NCBI RefSeq assembly: GCF_025698545.1
Contig: NC_068569.1
Coordinates: forward strand, 19,778,001 to 19,842,000
Direction: 5' to 3'
Length of the DNA stretch: 64,000 nucleotides
From: Gossypium raimondii
Taxonomy: Eukaryota > Streptophyta > Magnoliopsida > Malvales > Malvaceae
In this document: positions 24,461 through 36,544 of the stretch, one piece after another
Numbering within the stretch: position 1 is the first letter of the stretch
Layout of the letters: every line of letters begins with the position of its first letter
The notes under the pieces: generated by a model
What the model saw: the letters and a program-made list of their open reading frames with translations, nothing else
The model's database searches: none
Told to the model about the DNA's origin: nothing
Translations under genes and position numbers: made by a program

Positions 24461-24673
24461 ACTTAATTGTAACTATTAGCAACTTTAGGAGCTATCATGA
24501 TTAAAATATATAATGAAAACGAGGAAAGTTGCCTAGGCTCAGGGCCAATCAGGTGATTAAGTCAAGTAATTAATTTGATTGGAAGTGTGACCCAGATAAT
24601 TCGGGTCTAATCTCAAACTTAATAATCAACCGTCACTCAAAAACAAAATCTATCGGCTCCCGAGTTCTGCGAA

Positions 24674-26734
24674 ATGCTATCCAAAGGTATTGGAACAATG
24701 GCAGCAAGATCTTTATCCATTGTTCACGTTCCAGCGTTTAAACCTAAATGGGTTTTCTCTCCCTTGTCATTTTGTTCTTCACCATCCAAACCAAGGAAGC
24801 TGGTTCTCTACTCAAAGCCTGGCTGCTGTTTGTGCGATGGCCTCAAAGAAAAACTTCACGCCGCCTTCTCACTTTCCGGCCCGGACCCCCTCCATGACGT
24901 CGTTTTGCAGGTAAAATCCCCACCTCACATGTCAGTCTTTGCATATACAAAGATTGGAACTTGGAAAGTTGTAATTGTTGGGTTCTTTTTTAGTAGGTGA
25001 GGGATATTACCAGCAATCCTGAGTGGGAGAAGGCTTATCAATATGAGATACCCGTTTTAGCCAAAGTGCTCTCTGATGGCTCTGAGGTGAGCTTTTCTTT
25101 GTATTTGGGTTTTTCCTTTAACCTCTATTAGTGCCTGGAAACTTGTATTTGTGAACTGAAGGTTGTGTAAGGGGACATTTAAATGAACAGGAAGAAATGG
25201 AGGAGGATTTCATTTCCCATGACATAGTTTAAGCTCCTAGAATTAGGGTTTTGGGCTTTTCTGTTTGATTTTACTAAAAGGCCTACTGAATTTGGAAATT
25301 TTTTTTAGCCAGGTCATTTCAAGGTCTTTGATCATTTATGAATAGAGGAGGAACCTCGATTGCACTTCGTTTAGTATATTGGGTGCATTAGTTTTCCATC
25401 TCAGGTTGAAATGAGCAATCACTTGTTCTTGAAAAACTGTTTTTAAGAGGGGACATTGTATAAAAAGTAAGTGGGGTCTCTGGAACTATGAAATAAGGTT
25501 TAGGATGACTTGTATAGTTCATCTTAGGTAGAGAGTAATCTCTAGCATTTGTACAAAGGATTCACATGAAAACTACTATTTTACTTGAGTGTTTTCTTAA
25601 AAATCTATTTTAGTTTGAAACTTGCTTACAACTTCTCTGGTAATCTCTGGTTCATGTTTGAAGTCAATTTATATTGTTTACCATTATTTAGGGACTTAGC
25701 TTGACATGTATGGGATGTTCTTTTAGGAATTTTTGTTTCATGTTTGAAGAAGGAAGCTTTTATTATGGCTTACTCGGTTAAAACTTGCTGGCAATCTCCA
25801 CATCCTGTTCTTAGAAGTATTTAAACTGACACGGATCCTACATTCTTCAGAGATAATTAGAATGACATTAGTGTAGAATCTTTAGATACTCTATTGAGGG
25901 AATGTTTTATACTAACACAGAATATTGACGAGGTTTTCTGTAGTGGTGAACTTTAAACAAGTTTTATTCTTTCCCTCTTTTATTTGGTGGATTTCTTCCA
26001 CTACTACTGTTTTCAAGGTAAGACCTTGGTTTTCTTTCTAATGTTTTTCCCCCAAATCTAATCTGATTAATTTAGTATAATAGTGGAATAACTCTTATGA
26101 TGGATGGCACATACTCAAAGATGCAGATTCCCTTTTACATTGCACTTTTCTTTACTTGCCATCATTTTCATCAGATATCCAGCACTCGTCATGGCTATAG
26201 TCCAGTCAAAAGTTTCTGATTATGTTGTTACCTTTGAGTAGCTCTTGTTGACTATAAAATCACAATGCTACTTTATTGAAATAAATTAGGATGTAATGTA
26301 GCGTAAGGGTATAATTTCTGTTATCCAGGCCCAGTTGGGTGTTGGATATAGGCATGTGTTCAATACAGGTATACTGATTTATTTTCTTAAATTTTTTTTG
26401 CAAAATTTTTTAATATATTTGGAGGATCATGCCCTGATTCCAATGTCCTGATATGTTCAAACACAAGTTTCGGGTAGTGGAACTTTAGAAAAATGAAGAA
26501 TTCGAGTATCATAAGGTATAATAAGGATATTAAAATAGGTCATCCTTCTCTAGCTTCCCTTGCACTAGTCTTTACAAAGATGGGATAAAATATTTGCTAG
26601 TTATATGGATCATTCTGAAGAGCACATCTCACGAGCAATATCAATCTTTCTTTCAGGAAATACTACCTAGATTATCTCCTCGACTTGGGGTTGAACTTGT
26701 CCGTAAGAAGATAGCAGCTGCTTTTAAACAGTAA
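24674..26734 (+). CDS. Glutaredoxin-like protein (DUF836/Glrx-like family)
   Basis: Three exons, 24674-24910, 24997-25086 and 26657-26734, join in phase to give 134 residues. The thioredoxin-fold domain starts at KLVLYSKPGCCLCDGLKEKL (about 42-61), with the redox pair C51-x-x-C54. It continues through VRDITSNPEWEKAYQYEIPV, where the cis-Pro follows the usual Tyr-Glu-Ile, and ends RLGVELVRKKIAAAFKQ. Residues 1-40 are Ser/Lys/Arg-rich and poor in acid, like a plastid or mitochondrial transit peptide; Met9 is an alternative start. Family members are small predicted disulfide oxidoreductases of poorly known function. Intron 2 is long (1.57 kb). The intron 1 acceptor is a TAGTAG pair, of which only the second keeps the frame open. 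Confidence 0.85.
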
Positions 26735-26889
26735 GAGTGCTCTGTAATTTTTTGTTATGTGATGGAATGGATACCGAAGTTCGTGTAGAACTACAAGGGA
26801 AAATGATTTTTGATATACATCATGTCATTTTTAGTATGTTTTTACTAGGTTTAATCTAGCCGCCATCACTGACGCTGTGGCTTTACTCC

Positions 26890-29590
26890 GATAAACAAAT
26901 TTTTCTTTTCATATCTTTTGTGTATCATTAATTCCATGGAAACAAAAGCAGGCCACTTTAAGGTCTTGAAAGTGATGAAATGAAAAATTGCATTAATCAT
27001 GGTTCTTTAATGTCATATTCTTTGTTCCACTTGGTTTGCATTTGATTGTTATTTAACTCCTGCCATCTGTGGTGCACGATCGGTTTTGTCCTCTTTTCAT
27101 CTTTTCCATTTACGGCTGTCAAGTATATCTTGGTCTAGTGGGTACCCAGTTAGAGAAAGCAATACATCAAAGGGAAAGAAAATGAAAAAGACTGTAGGAG
27201 ATAAAAGAGCTCAACCCACCTGCACCTTTGGCTGGTCAATGAAGGACTGCTACTGTCATTATATACAACTTTAATGTAAGATTATGCATTCTTTTATACA
27301 AAGGAGGTTATCGTGTAGGATAATGAAAGAATTACAAGTGTTGTGATTCGAAACTCAAACTCGTTGGATGTCACTTCTTAAAGTTGACTACATGAATCAA
27401 CCGGATTAAGCTTAATCCTTGACTTACTGGATTCCATCTGGTTGCTTTTAGTTACTTGGGCTAAATCCTGACTTTACAACAACAAATTTTGATAGGCTGT
27501 TGAGGTTCAGTATGGCGCCGTGCACGCAAATTCATGGACACCTATCCCAAAATAACATCACACTAACAGATAAAGGTTTTTTTACAGAAATAACCCAAAA
27601 ATATTATTATTTATAAAAATGACCGAGGTTCAAAAATTATAACAAAAATGACTTGAAATGAACAGTGCTGGCCGTGGTGCCGACACTCTGATGGCCTGCA
27701 CCAAAGTCCTTCATCGTGTAATCATTATTTTGTGATTGAGTTAGATAAAAAAATAATTTTTTTGGTGCCGACACTGCCATGACTGGCACTCATATGTATT
27801 TTTCGAGTACTTTTTAAAAATATGGGTATTTCTTAAAATTTTTTCTTTGTGTTTTTGGCGCCGACGTTCTTGTTGTCGGCATCGGTGTGAGTTTTGAAAA
27901 AATCATGGTTCATTAATTTATTTGACAACGGGAATGTTGACACCATCAGTGACAATTTTTTTAAAAATATGAATTGGTGTTAACAACGTGAATGTTGGCA
28001 CCAAAAAACAGACAAAAAAATTTTGAAAATTTTTTCCTGTGCTGGTTACCTAACACTGGCACCTATTAAAAAAATATTTTTTTGAACCGAGAAATACTAA
28101 TATGTTTTAAAAAGTACTCAAAAATATATAAACGGGTGCTGGCCATGACAGTGTCGACACTAAAAAAATTAATTTTTTATTCCCGACTCAATCACAAAGT
28201 AATGATTACACAAGGATGGACTTTGGTACCGGCAATCAGGATACCGGCACCACCCGACACGGTTCATTTCAGGTTATTTTCATTATAGTTTTTGAACTTT
28301 TCATTTTCATAATAATAATATTTTTTGGATTATTTCCGTAAGAAGGCCAACAGATAAAGGCTTTCCCACTTTTTATCGCCCTTGGTAAACGCAAATTTCT
28401 TTTCATGTATTATTAAATCAATGCAAACAAAAGCAGGCCACTTTAAGTTATTGAAAGTGATGAGATGGAAATTTTCATCAAATCATGGTTCTTCAATGTC
28501 ATATTCATACCATTTTTTTTACAACTTTTGACTAATCCATTATTTTTGAAGGTCCCAAGCAGTTAGCTGCACTTGGATTGATATTAAACTCCTGCCTTTT
28601 TCTGGTGCATGATCGATTTTATCCTCGCTTCATCCTTTCCATATATGGATGTTAACGATGTCTCGGTCTAGTAAGCACCAGTAAGGGAAATTGCATGCAT
28701 CAAAGGGAAAGGAAAAATGAAAAAGACTGTACATGTACAAGTGAGAAAGAGTCTTTAGCTGGTCAGGACTGCTACTGTCATTGTCTATAACTTTAATGTA
28801 ATACATTTGTTTTTCCTGTACGTAAGATTAGGGAAGGGATTATAAGTGTTGAGATTTGAAACCCCGACTTGTTGGATGTCATCGTACAAGAATCAACAGG
28901 ACTAAGCTCTGTTTTTTAATATTATGCTGAGTTATTGCACCAATTAGTGATTCATCATTTTTTTTCCCTTTTTCTTATGCATTCATTTGTTTTCATTATA
29001 TGCTTAAAATAAGGTTGATTAGTCTTTACAAGTGACTAGAATGAGAACATAACTTGACCGATGCTATCGATAGGACTTTCCAAGTTGAAAGGCTCTGTTT
29101 CTATTTGTTTTGCCCGGGGTGGGGCGTGCTCAAAGTTTCTTCACAAATCACAAGTGGCATAACACTCGATAAACTAGACGTTCATGACCTATCATCTTTT
29201 TTTTTAGGTACAAAGCGTGCAGGTCATGAATACCATGGGAAAAAATGTTGCAGATACATGATTCAGTCCCGGACTTGCTGAATATCTATTTTTAAAAGTG
29301 ATTGGATGAACCAATTGAGCTAAATCCTTGGTTTACAACTTGTTTAAGTAACTCCTAATTGAGGGTTGATCATCTTTGCAAAGTTTGAATGATCTTTCAT
29401 CTTCAAGTTCTCATCATAACTTTGCAACAGATTCTGTATCAACTCGAGGCTCAATAATGGCACCGTGCACGCATCGTCTCGCTACCTTCTATCCCATTAA
29501 CCTGGAAAAGCAGCTTTTTCATGTATCAAAATAACAACACCACTGAACAGATAAAGTTTTTCCCACTTCAGATTGCTTTGTGCTTTCAAC
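26890..29590. repeat. Diverged tandem duplication downstream of the glutaredoxin-like gene
   Basis: Unit 1 (about 26890-28375, counting the insertion at 27575-28348) and unit 2 (about 28376-29590) share, in the same order: AACAAAAGCAGGCCACTTTA (26941 and 28426), CATCAAAGGGAAAG (about 27166 and 28699), GACTGCTACTGTCATT (about 27245 and 28768), GTTGGATGTCA, ACCGTGCACGCA (about 27518 and 29463) and AACAGATAAA (27565 and about 29547). Divergence is considerable and each unit has extra segments. No gene is evident in either. Confidence 0.75.
27575..28348. mobile_element. Mutator-like foldback element, 774 bp
   Basis: The two arms (about 27575-27860 and 28070-28348) are inverted copies. The tips GGTTTTTTTACAGAAATAA and GGCCTTCTTACGGAAATAA (reverse complement of the right end) match at most positions, and the similarity continues through AAATGAAC, TGTAATCATTA and GAGTACTTTTTAAAA. 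The flanks carry the 10-bp duplication AACAGATAAA (27565-27574 and 28349-28358). It has no transposase. Long inverted repeats and a 9-10 bp duplication fit a non-autonomous MULE. Transcription through it would give a hairpin RNA of nearly 300 bp. Confidence 0.75.
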
Positions 29591-31531
29591 TAAAACGACA
29601 ATACTCTTTGTTTTATATCACTGCCTATATTCTATAAGCAATTGTTCAAACTCCACGGCTCTTCCCATTCTCTACCATTATTTGCTTTAAATGATTTAAT
29701 TATATGATATAAACATTCACGAAAAACAATTATCTAGCTACCATGGTTCATACCATATATGGATACATATGGCCTTATCTGATTCTCTAATAGTATAGGA
29801 AATCCGATTTGTCACCTTTTCCCTGCAAATATTCTGGATTAAGCAAACTTTATTGAACTGAGTAATAATAATTTTATTTTGTTACATCTTTACTGCAATC
29901 CTAGAGAGAATTGATGATTTGCTATTTGCTGGTGTAATGTTCCACTGAGAAAGTCCAGGCTTTTATCAATTGATTTTATAATTGTATATTGATGGATGAG
30001 AGCCTAGAAAGTTGATAGAACAGTTTTTGTCTTAGTCCAACCATAACTCCACAAACTTGACAATGTAATCCCCCCCCCCAAGCCCTTTTGAGAGTGCTTG
30101 TTTACCATGAATGATCTATAATATTGCTACTGAACATATTGTATTGGGTATAGATATTCATGTCTATCTGTTGTTTCTACCCAATAAGTTGCAAGAACAG
30201 TCAAAAGATATCTGACACATAGGTTTCCATCGATGTTAGAAAAAAAAACTGGAGACGAAAACCAATTTGATCTTTGATTATCAGTCCAATCAGTCGATTT
30301 TAGTTAAAACAATTTTAAAAAGTTACACATACTTTCAACGTTATGTTCGGATGTATACTCAGATACCCTTCAAAGACCTCCTTAATACATGAAAAAATTA
30401 TGAAAAACTTGTATTCGACAATCATATCCAAATTCGGTTACCATTTGATTGCCTCTGCCGTGTACGTTGTGGAAATCCTGTTAATAGAGTGGGGGCGGGT
30501 GTTTCAATCCTGGCTGAATGCTTTTGAACCAATAGAAATGAATCAAAAGCATTAGACGGAGTCGAAGAGCAACGTACAAGAGGCAAATTCTTGTTCCTCA
30601 TAAGGCCAATCAAGTTGCAGAGTTCATTGAGATACTTATGTGATTCGGTGGTTGAACCAAAAGACATTGCTTTATTATATTATTATTATTTCTTGATACA
30701 ACCAAAAGAGCCAATTATTGAGGCAAAGGGTTAGCTTTAATGTCCATATCATGCATGCTGAATGAGAAGCAACCATAAAATGGAAACCCATCGTTTCTTT
30801 CTTGGCTACAATTAACCATTGAAATATAATAAAATTAAAGTATTCTTTTTTTCTCCATAAAATTAATCAACATTTTCAGGATTCTATTTTAATTAGTCAT
30901 ATCATTATCAGGGCAGGTTTATAAATATAAATCCAAATAAATCTTTAAAACCCTGAAAAACTTTTTTTCTTTTGTTTGTGGAAATAAAGAAGAGTGAATG
31001 GAGCTTTCATGAATAATAATGATATCAAACTCATCTACTTATCTAATAAAAATCTATTGCTTTATGTATAAGCCAAGTACTGTTCATGCAGTGGTTTCTA
31101 GATTTAAGAAAAATGTATAACGAATTCCACTTTGGAAAACAAATCTTCCGGCACTTGGCTTCTATGGCATGATCTCATCATTCACGTTCATCAATCATAC
31201 ACCCCATGCATAGTTTATTCTAACTATCAAAACTTAGATGTGCTAATCGCCTGCAATAGAACTGCTAATCCTTGCTTTTCTTGTACTTATTTATTATCTA
31301 TTGTAATCAATGTTTAGCATTTGGAATCTTCTTTTATGGATTCAAATAAGTATTGGGCACAAGACCCTAATAAGTGTATATTCATTTTCTTTCTCAAGTT
31401 TTTTATATATTTAAAAGATCATACTCTTATACTCTATAATGACACGTAACATATAATAAACTATTGCCATTATTATCTTGTATTTTTCTTTAGTAGTAGT
31501 GGTATATCTATTGAAAAGAAAAAGTAGTGCT
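29591..31531. other. Intergenic DNA, no supported gene
   Basis: AT-rich with some unique-looking sequence at 30340-30670. There an 81-codon minus frame and a 70-codon plus frame overlap, but neither shows a recognisable domain. Confidence 0.4.
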
Positions 31532-31655
31532 GCTAATCATGTCATTGCCTCATTGGTTCAATGATAAATTTAATGGGTTTCAAGTTGATTAACACGAGTT
31601 TTAGGGTTTGATTTCTATGTTTGTAAACCTTTTCCCTCACTATAATTACTTGTAA
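31532..31655 (+). mobile_element. SINE-like element with 13-bp target duplication
   Basis: The direct repeat AAAAAGTAGTGCT lies at 31519-31531 and 31656-31668. The 124 bp between contain an A box-like TGGTTCAATGA and a B box-like GGTTTGATTTC about 50 bases apart, and end in TTGTAAAAAA just before the duplication. This is the layout of a plant SINE. Confidence 0.6.
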
Positions 31656-31882
31656 AAAAAGTAGTGCTACATGTAATAGATAAGTGCCCAAGAAGGCTTT
31701 GGTTCAAGGATAAAGTTAGGTCTGAGAACTTTCAGATCTCATATTTGAGTCTTGTAAATATGTTAATTGATTGGTTAGTTAATTATTTAGTTTAACATTC
31801 TAAGCTTGGATAAGTATATGTTAATGGCACTCCTGAGTTGGTAGTTTCTTTTACAAAGCTCATATCTCAGCGTAACCACATG

Positions 31883-32112
31883 CAGTGGCAGAGCCAAGGG
31901 ATAGGCAGGGGCCCTGACCCCCTCTAAAATGAAAAATTTTCTATTTAGGTCTTTTATAATTTATAACGTTTTAAATTAGTAATAGTAAAATTACACTTTG
32001 GCCCTTTAAAAATTATAAAGATATAATCTATTAAAATGATGAAATTGTATTTTTACAATATATAATTTAATTCCGCCCGCCTCCCAAATTTTTTTTTCTG
32101 ACTCCGCCACTG
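31883..32112. mobile_element. hAT-like MITE with CAGTGGC ends, 230 bp
   Basis: Ends CAGTGGCAGAGCCA and TGACTCCGCCACTG are near-perfect terminal inverted repeats. The 8-bp flanks ACCACATG and GACACATG match at 6 of 8 positions. The interior is AT-rich and non-coding. CAGTGGCGGAGCCA-type ends are common in plant hAT-derived repeats. Confidence 0.7.
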
Positions 32113-32380
32113 GACACATGCAATACTATTGATATTCATGCCATCATCAAAGGACACTAGGCATAAGTGTATATGCATTTTGTGTCTTCTACTCCATCTG
32201 CCAAAATGAAGGATTGCACTATTTGCTTGGAAGATAACATAATTAATTGTCCTTTTTCTTTTTCAAAACTTTGAACGAAATGGAAATTAAAGGCAAAAAG
32301 CGCTGCTGTCTAAAGTTTCGTGGAAAATGGACCCTGCAGATTCCGGGTTGATTTAAGTCCTTTACATGGCTTATTGCATA

Positions 32381-32388
32381 TATATAAG
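32381..32388 (+). promoter_or_regulatory. TATA box, transporter copy 1
   Basis: TATATAAG lies 70 bp upstream of the ATG at 32458, the same position as in the two downstream paralogues. Confidence 0.7.
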
Positions 32389-32457
32389 AACAATTTTAAT
32401 CACTTCCTAGTCAAGAATTCAGGTAAATCTTTCCTTATCTACTGAGCTAGAGCAAAG

Positions 32458-35014
32458 ATGAGTGACCAAAGTTCAAATGGACCTTTGAGTGCAAATTTCA
32501 GCAAGGCAAAACCTTATTTCCTCATGATATTCTTGCAATTTGGTTCAGCTGGGATGTACATAATCAGCATGGTGACTCTCAACCAAGGCATGAACCGTTA
32601 CGTGCTCGTCGTGTATCGTAATGCCATTGCTGCACTCGTACTTGCACCTTTTGCACTGGTGCTTGAGAGGTGATCATAATGTTTTGCATGTTACGCACAT
32701 CCATGCATATATTACTTGTGATCTATGTTACACGGACTCCAATGTCTTGAATGTGAATATGTGTATGGCACAATTGCTCTAAAACAAAATGAAAAACCGG
32801 AGCAACATAGATTTCGTTCATGCACCATAAGATAGCAGTTATAATTACATGTGGAAATAAAACAGGACTAATCTCAATATGCATTTTCTCCTCTTTCTTA
32901 CAGGAAAACAAGGCCAAAGATGACATTCCCAATCTTCCTACAAATAATGGCCTTGGGATTTCTAGAGTAATCTTTTCCCTCTTCATACTTCTTTAACTTA
33001 AAACATATATATATGTTTGTCTTAAAAGTAGAGAGAGAAATTACACCTTTTAATTAACAGTAAACACCATTTAACTTCATGGAAACTCCAATCATAAACA
33101 ACTTCCCTGTTTGGTTCAAACCAAATAAAATTGTTCAACATAATCTATTATGACAATATATTGTGGCATGTCATCCATGACAGGATTCTGTGTTTGATGT
33201 CTGAAAATTTGTGTTGACAGGCCAATTCTTGATCAAGGCTTCACTTACCTGGGAATGAAATATACATCAGCATCATTTACATCTGCTATTATGAATGCTG
33301 TCCCTTCAGTCACCTTTGTGATTGCAGTCATTTTTCGGTAAATTCTGAAGTTCCTATCAATCTATATCAGAACAAGACTTTAAGCCAACACAAAAAACCA
33401 CCTTAATATCATTTATATTATTCACAAATGGGAGACTCCAAAAATTGTCTGCTCAATATTTTCTAGTTTCCAACCACTGAAATGGATTCATAAACTGCGA
33501 CTGATCTTTGACTCTAAGGTCTAGTTTATAACAGAAGCTCCTATTGTTTGATCAGATTAGAGCATATAAAGATGAAGGAAGTACGCAGTATAGCCAAGGT
33601 CGTTGGGACCCTGGTATCTCTTTCAGGAGCTTTACTTATGACACTTTACAAAGGCCCTGTAATTGATTTAATATGGTCAAGGCACACAAGCCACAATGGA
33701 AGCAGCGGTGACTCGTCTGATAAACATTGGATATCTGGGACACTATTGATCCTTGTCGGTTGTGTTGCCTGGTCCTGTTTCTATGTTCTGCAAGTAAGTT
33801 CTTACATGTCATCCACTAATGAGTGGAACTGTAGGCTTTTTAAGACAAATAACGGAGATTCCTGGGAAATCCCATGTCTAATACAATAAAAAATACTGCA
33901 AAACTTTTAACTTTGAGGTAATTAATGAAATTTTTGTTCTTCAAATGGTTCAGTCAATCACCATAAAGAAATACACGGCGGAGATCTCTCTTTCCTCCTT
34001 GATATGCTTGGCGGGTACTATCCAGAGTTTGGCTATTGCCCTGGTTGTAGAACATCGCCCTAGTGGATGGGCAGTGGGATGGAACTCTAGGCTTTTTGCT
34101 CCATTGTACTCTGTAAGTACGAAAACTACGAAATAAATTAAGCATATCCGTATTGAACATATTGTTCCTAAACTATCTAAGTACCTTTAGCATCAAGTAT
34201 ATCATTATGGTTAATCAAATTATAAATACATGCTAATTACTACCAATTATTGGTTTTTATGAAGGGTATAGTTAGCTCTGGAATTACATATTACGTACAA
34301 GGTATGGTCATGAAAACAAGAGGCCCTGTATTTGTCACTGCCTTCAACCCTCTCTGCATGATCATTGTTGCTGCTCTCGGTTCCGCCATCCTCGGCGAGC
34401 AACTTCATCTCGGAAGGTATTTGAATCCATTTCCCAGCACCATAATTGAACTCACTTCATTTTTATGTACAACCCCAAACAAGATATCTAAGTTTTTAAT
34501 TATTAAGAAAAAATGGAATGATGGACCATTAGCATACCTAATCCTCAATTTACTAAACCCACCTTCAATAATCATACATTAAAGAATTTTGGTGTTTGAC
34601 AGCAATTAACCATGAGCTTCTTTCTTCTTATCCTATAGAGGAAAGAGTGAAAGCATAAGAAAAACAACACGTTCTAGGAATCTCATTTTTATATGAACAT
34701 ATAAAAGCCATGAATTTAAAACACTGAAGGTATAACATTTAAAGTATTTTTATCCTTTTCGATGCCTATTCCTTCATTAACTAAAAATTTTCTTCTTTCA
34801 TTTCACTATAACATGTAGTATCATAGGGGGAATCGTTATCGCGATCGGCCTTTATTGCGTGGTGTGGGGTAAAAGCAAGGATTCTCGGTCACCATCTGCA
34901 CCTGCAAACGTTGATTGTAACCAGCCAGAGCTACCAATTTCTGAAAAATATGGTGCTAATGCCACTAAGCTTGACATTGCCACAATTCACAGTGCTAAGC
35001 AGGGTGGAAAGTAA
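32458..35014 (+). CDS. WAT1-related/UMAMIT transporter, copy 1 (nodulin MtN21/EamA family)
   Basis: Seven exons, 32458-32669, 32904-32966, 33221-33337, 33556-33793, 33954-34112, 34265-34416 and 34819-35014, join in phase to give 378 residues, the usual family length. It has about ten hydrophobic segments in two EamA repeats. Signatures include KAKPYFLMIFLQFGSAGMYI at the start, VVYRNAIAALVLAPFALVLE, PILDQGFTYLGMKYTSASF, AKVVGTLVSLSGALLMTLYK, ITYYVQGMVMKTRGPVFVTA and GLYCVVWGKSKD at the end of the last helix. The closest Arabidopsis relatives I recall are UMAMIT-type amino-acid facilitators such as At1g44800 (SIAR1). It should move amino acids or a related solute across the plasma membrane or tonoplast; substrate not deducible here. 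Intron positions equal those of copies 2 and 3, but the C-terminal tail differs. It appears intact. Confidence 0.93.
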
Positions 35015-35781
35015 AAGATACCATGATCTTAAGAAAAGTAGCATGAATACTTGCCTTTCCTGCATTTTCGAAGTGTACTTATTTCTCAATCTACGTGCAT
35101 ATAAAAGCCTTTCCATTATTACACTCCTCTCTGCAACTTGTCACTGAAATTAACTTGGTATGTTATTTGAATTTGGAAAGTGTTGATTATAGGCATGTAT
35201 CTAATATTTTTCCAACATAATGGCCTAGCCAAAAATTATGGTGGGTGATTGAGATGAATTTACAAAAATTTAGGGTCAAAATTAATAATTTTATTTTAAA
35301 ATAGTTTCAATTGAATTTTTAATTTTGAGAGGGTCAAAAGTGAAAATTCATAGCAATGATTGAGTATAAGTTAAATGAGCATTTTAAATATATTCTAGAT
35401 GACATAATTGTTAACCACTATCACACCATTGCCATATCAAAGTGGGGAATTACCACCATAAATAATTGAAGATGAAGGTGCTTTCTGGTTTATAATATAT
35501 TAATATTTATATTTAGTGAAGAAGTATTTTTACGGTGGATTGCATATCTTTTCAGGCATTTCATGAGAAATGTTAATTTCACATGATTTATAATAAAATA
35601 GGATTAGCCTCCCAAATTGTCAACACCTTTTGTCATTATCATCTTCACATTTTATGAGAAAATCAATGATCACTGAATCTTAAGTCAAATTCGTGAGGCT
35701 TCTTAATGGTGATTTAATTTAAAAATAAAAAATATAAAGTAAATATAAAAACACATTAAATTAAACTTTAAGGTATTTTTT
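35015..35781. other. Spacer between transporter copies 1 and 2, left part
   Basis: Contains the 3' UTR of copy 1 and AT-rich DNA. Phrases such as TTTAGGGTCAAAATTAAT near 35270 look like an old repeat. No gene seen. Confidence 0.4.
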
Positions 35782-36544
35782 GGATAAATTACCAAAATAA
35801 TCACTTTTGTTTATCTCACATTACATTTTAGTCACTTATGTTATCGCGTTGTAACATTTTAGTCACCGAGCCGTTAATTGCCATTAACGTGTAACAATAA
35901 GCTGATGTGACACGTTAAATCATCATTTCAAATAAAAATTTTAGGTTAATTTATATAATGGTCCCCATATTTTTTTGTTTTTAGCAAATTAATTTTTTTC
36001 TTTTATATTTTTTCAACTTTCTTTTTTTCTTTATTTTCCATTTTCTTTTGCTTCTCCCTTTGTTTTCCTTCATTCTTCATTTCTTTTAACGTAGTTTTCT
36101 ACGCTTTTCATTTGTTAAAACTAGTCCCTATACTTTTATTTTTTTGAACAATTTAATTTTTTCGAGTGAGGTGAGCTTGTTGACTAGTTTTAACAAATAA
36201 AAAACATAGAAAAAATATGTTAAAATAAATGGAGAAGGGAGGAAAATAGAGGGAGAAGCAGAAGCAAATGGAAAAAAAAAAGAAAAGTTAAAAGAATATA
36301 AAAGAAAAAAAATAAAATTGCTCAAAATGAAAAAATATAAGGACCAATTGTAGAATTTAATCTAAAATTTTCATTTGAAATAATGATTTAACGTGCCACA
36401 TCAGCTTACCGTTACACCATTGACGGCAATTAACGGCTCAGTTTACAACACGATAATGTAAATGACTAAAACGTAACATTTCAAACAGAAGTGACAAAAA
36501 TGTAATCTAAAGTAAACAAAAGTTACTATTTTAATAGTTTACCC
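35782..36544. mobile_element. Foldback element, about 760 bp
   Basis: The left arm (35782-36000) and the right arm (about 36340-36544) are inverted copies. Shared blocks include ACTTTTGTTTA, the GAGCCGTTAATTGCC block, AAGCTGATGTG(A/G)CACGTTAA and TTTCAAAT(A/G)AAAATTTTA. The centre is CT- and AG-rich with no coding capacity. Flanks TATTTTTT and TATTTTAT suggest an imperfect 8-9 bp duplication. Probably a non-autonomous Mutator-like element. Confidence 0.7.

Noticed and set aside
28082..28288. 68-codon frame inside the foldback element
   Set aside because: It lies in an inverted-repeat arm whose other copy does not conserve it.
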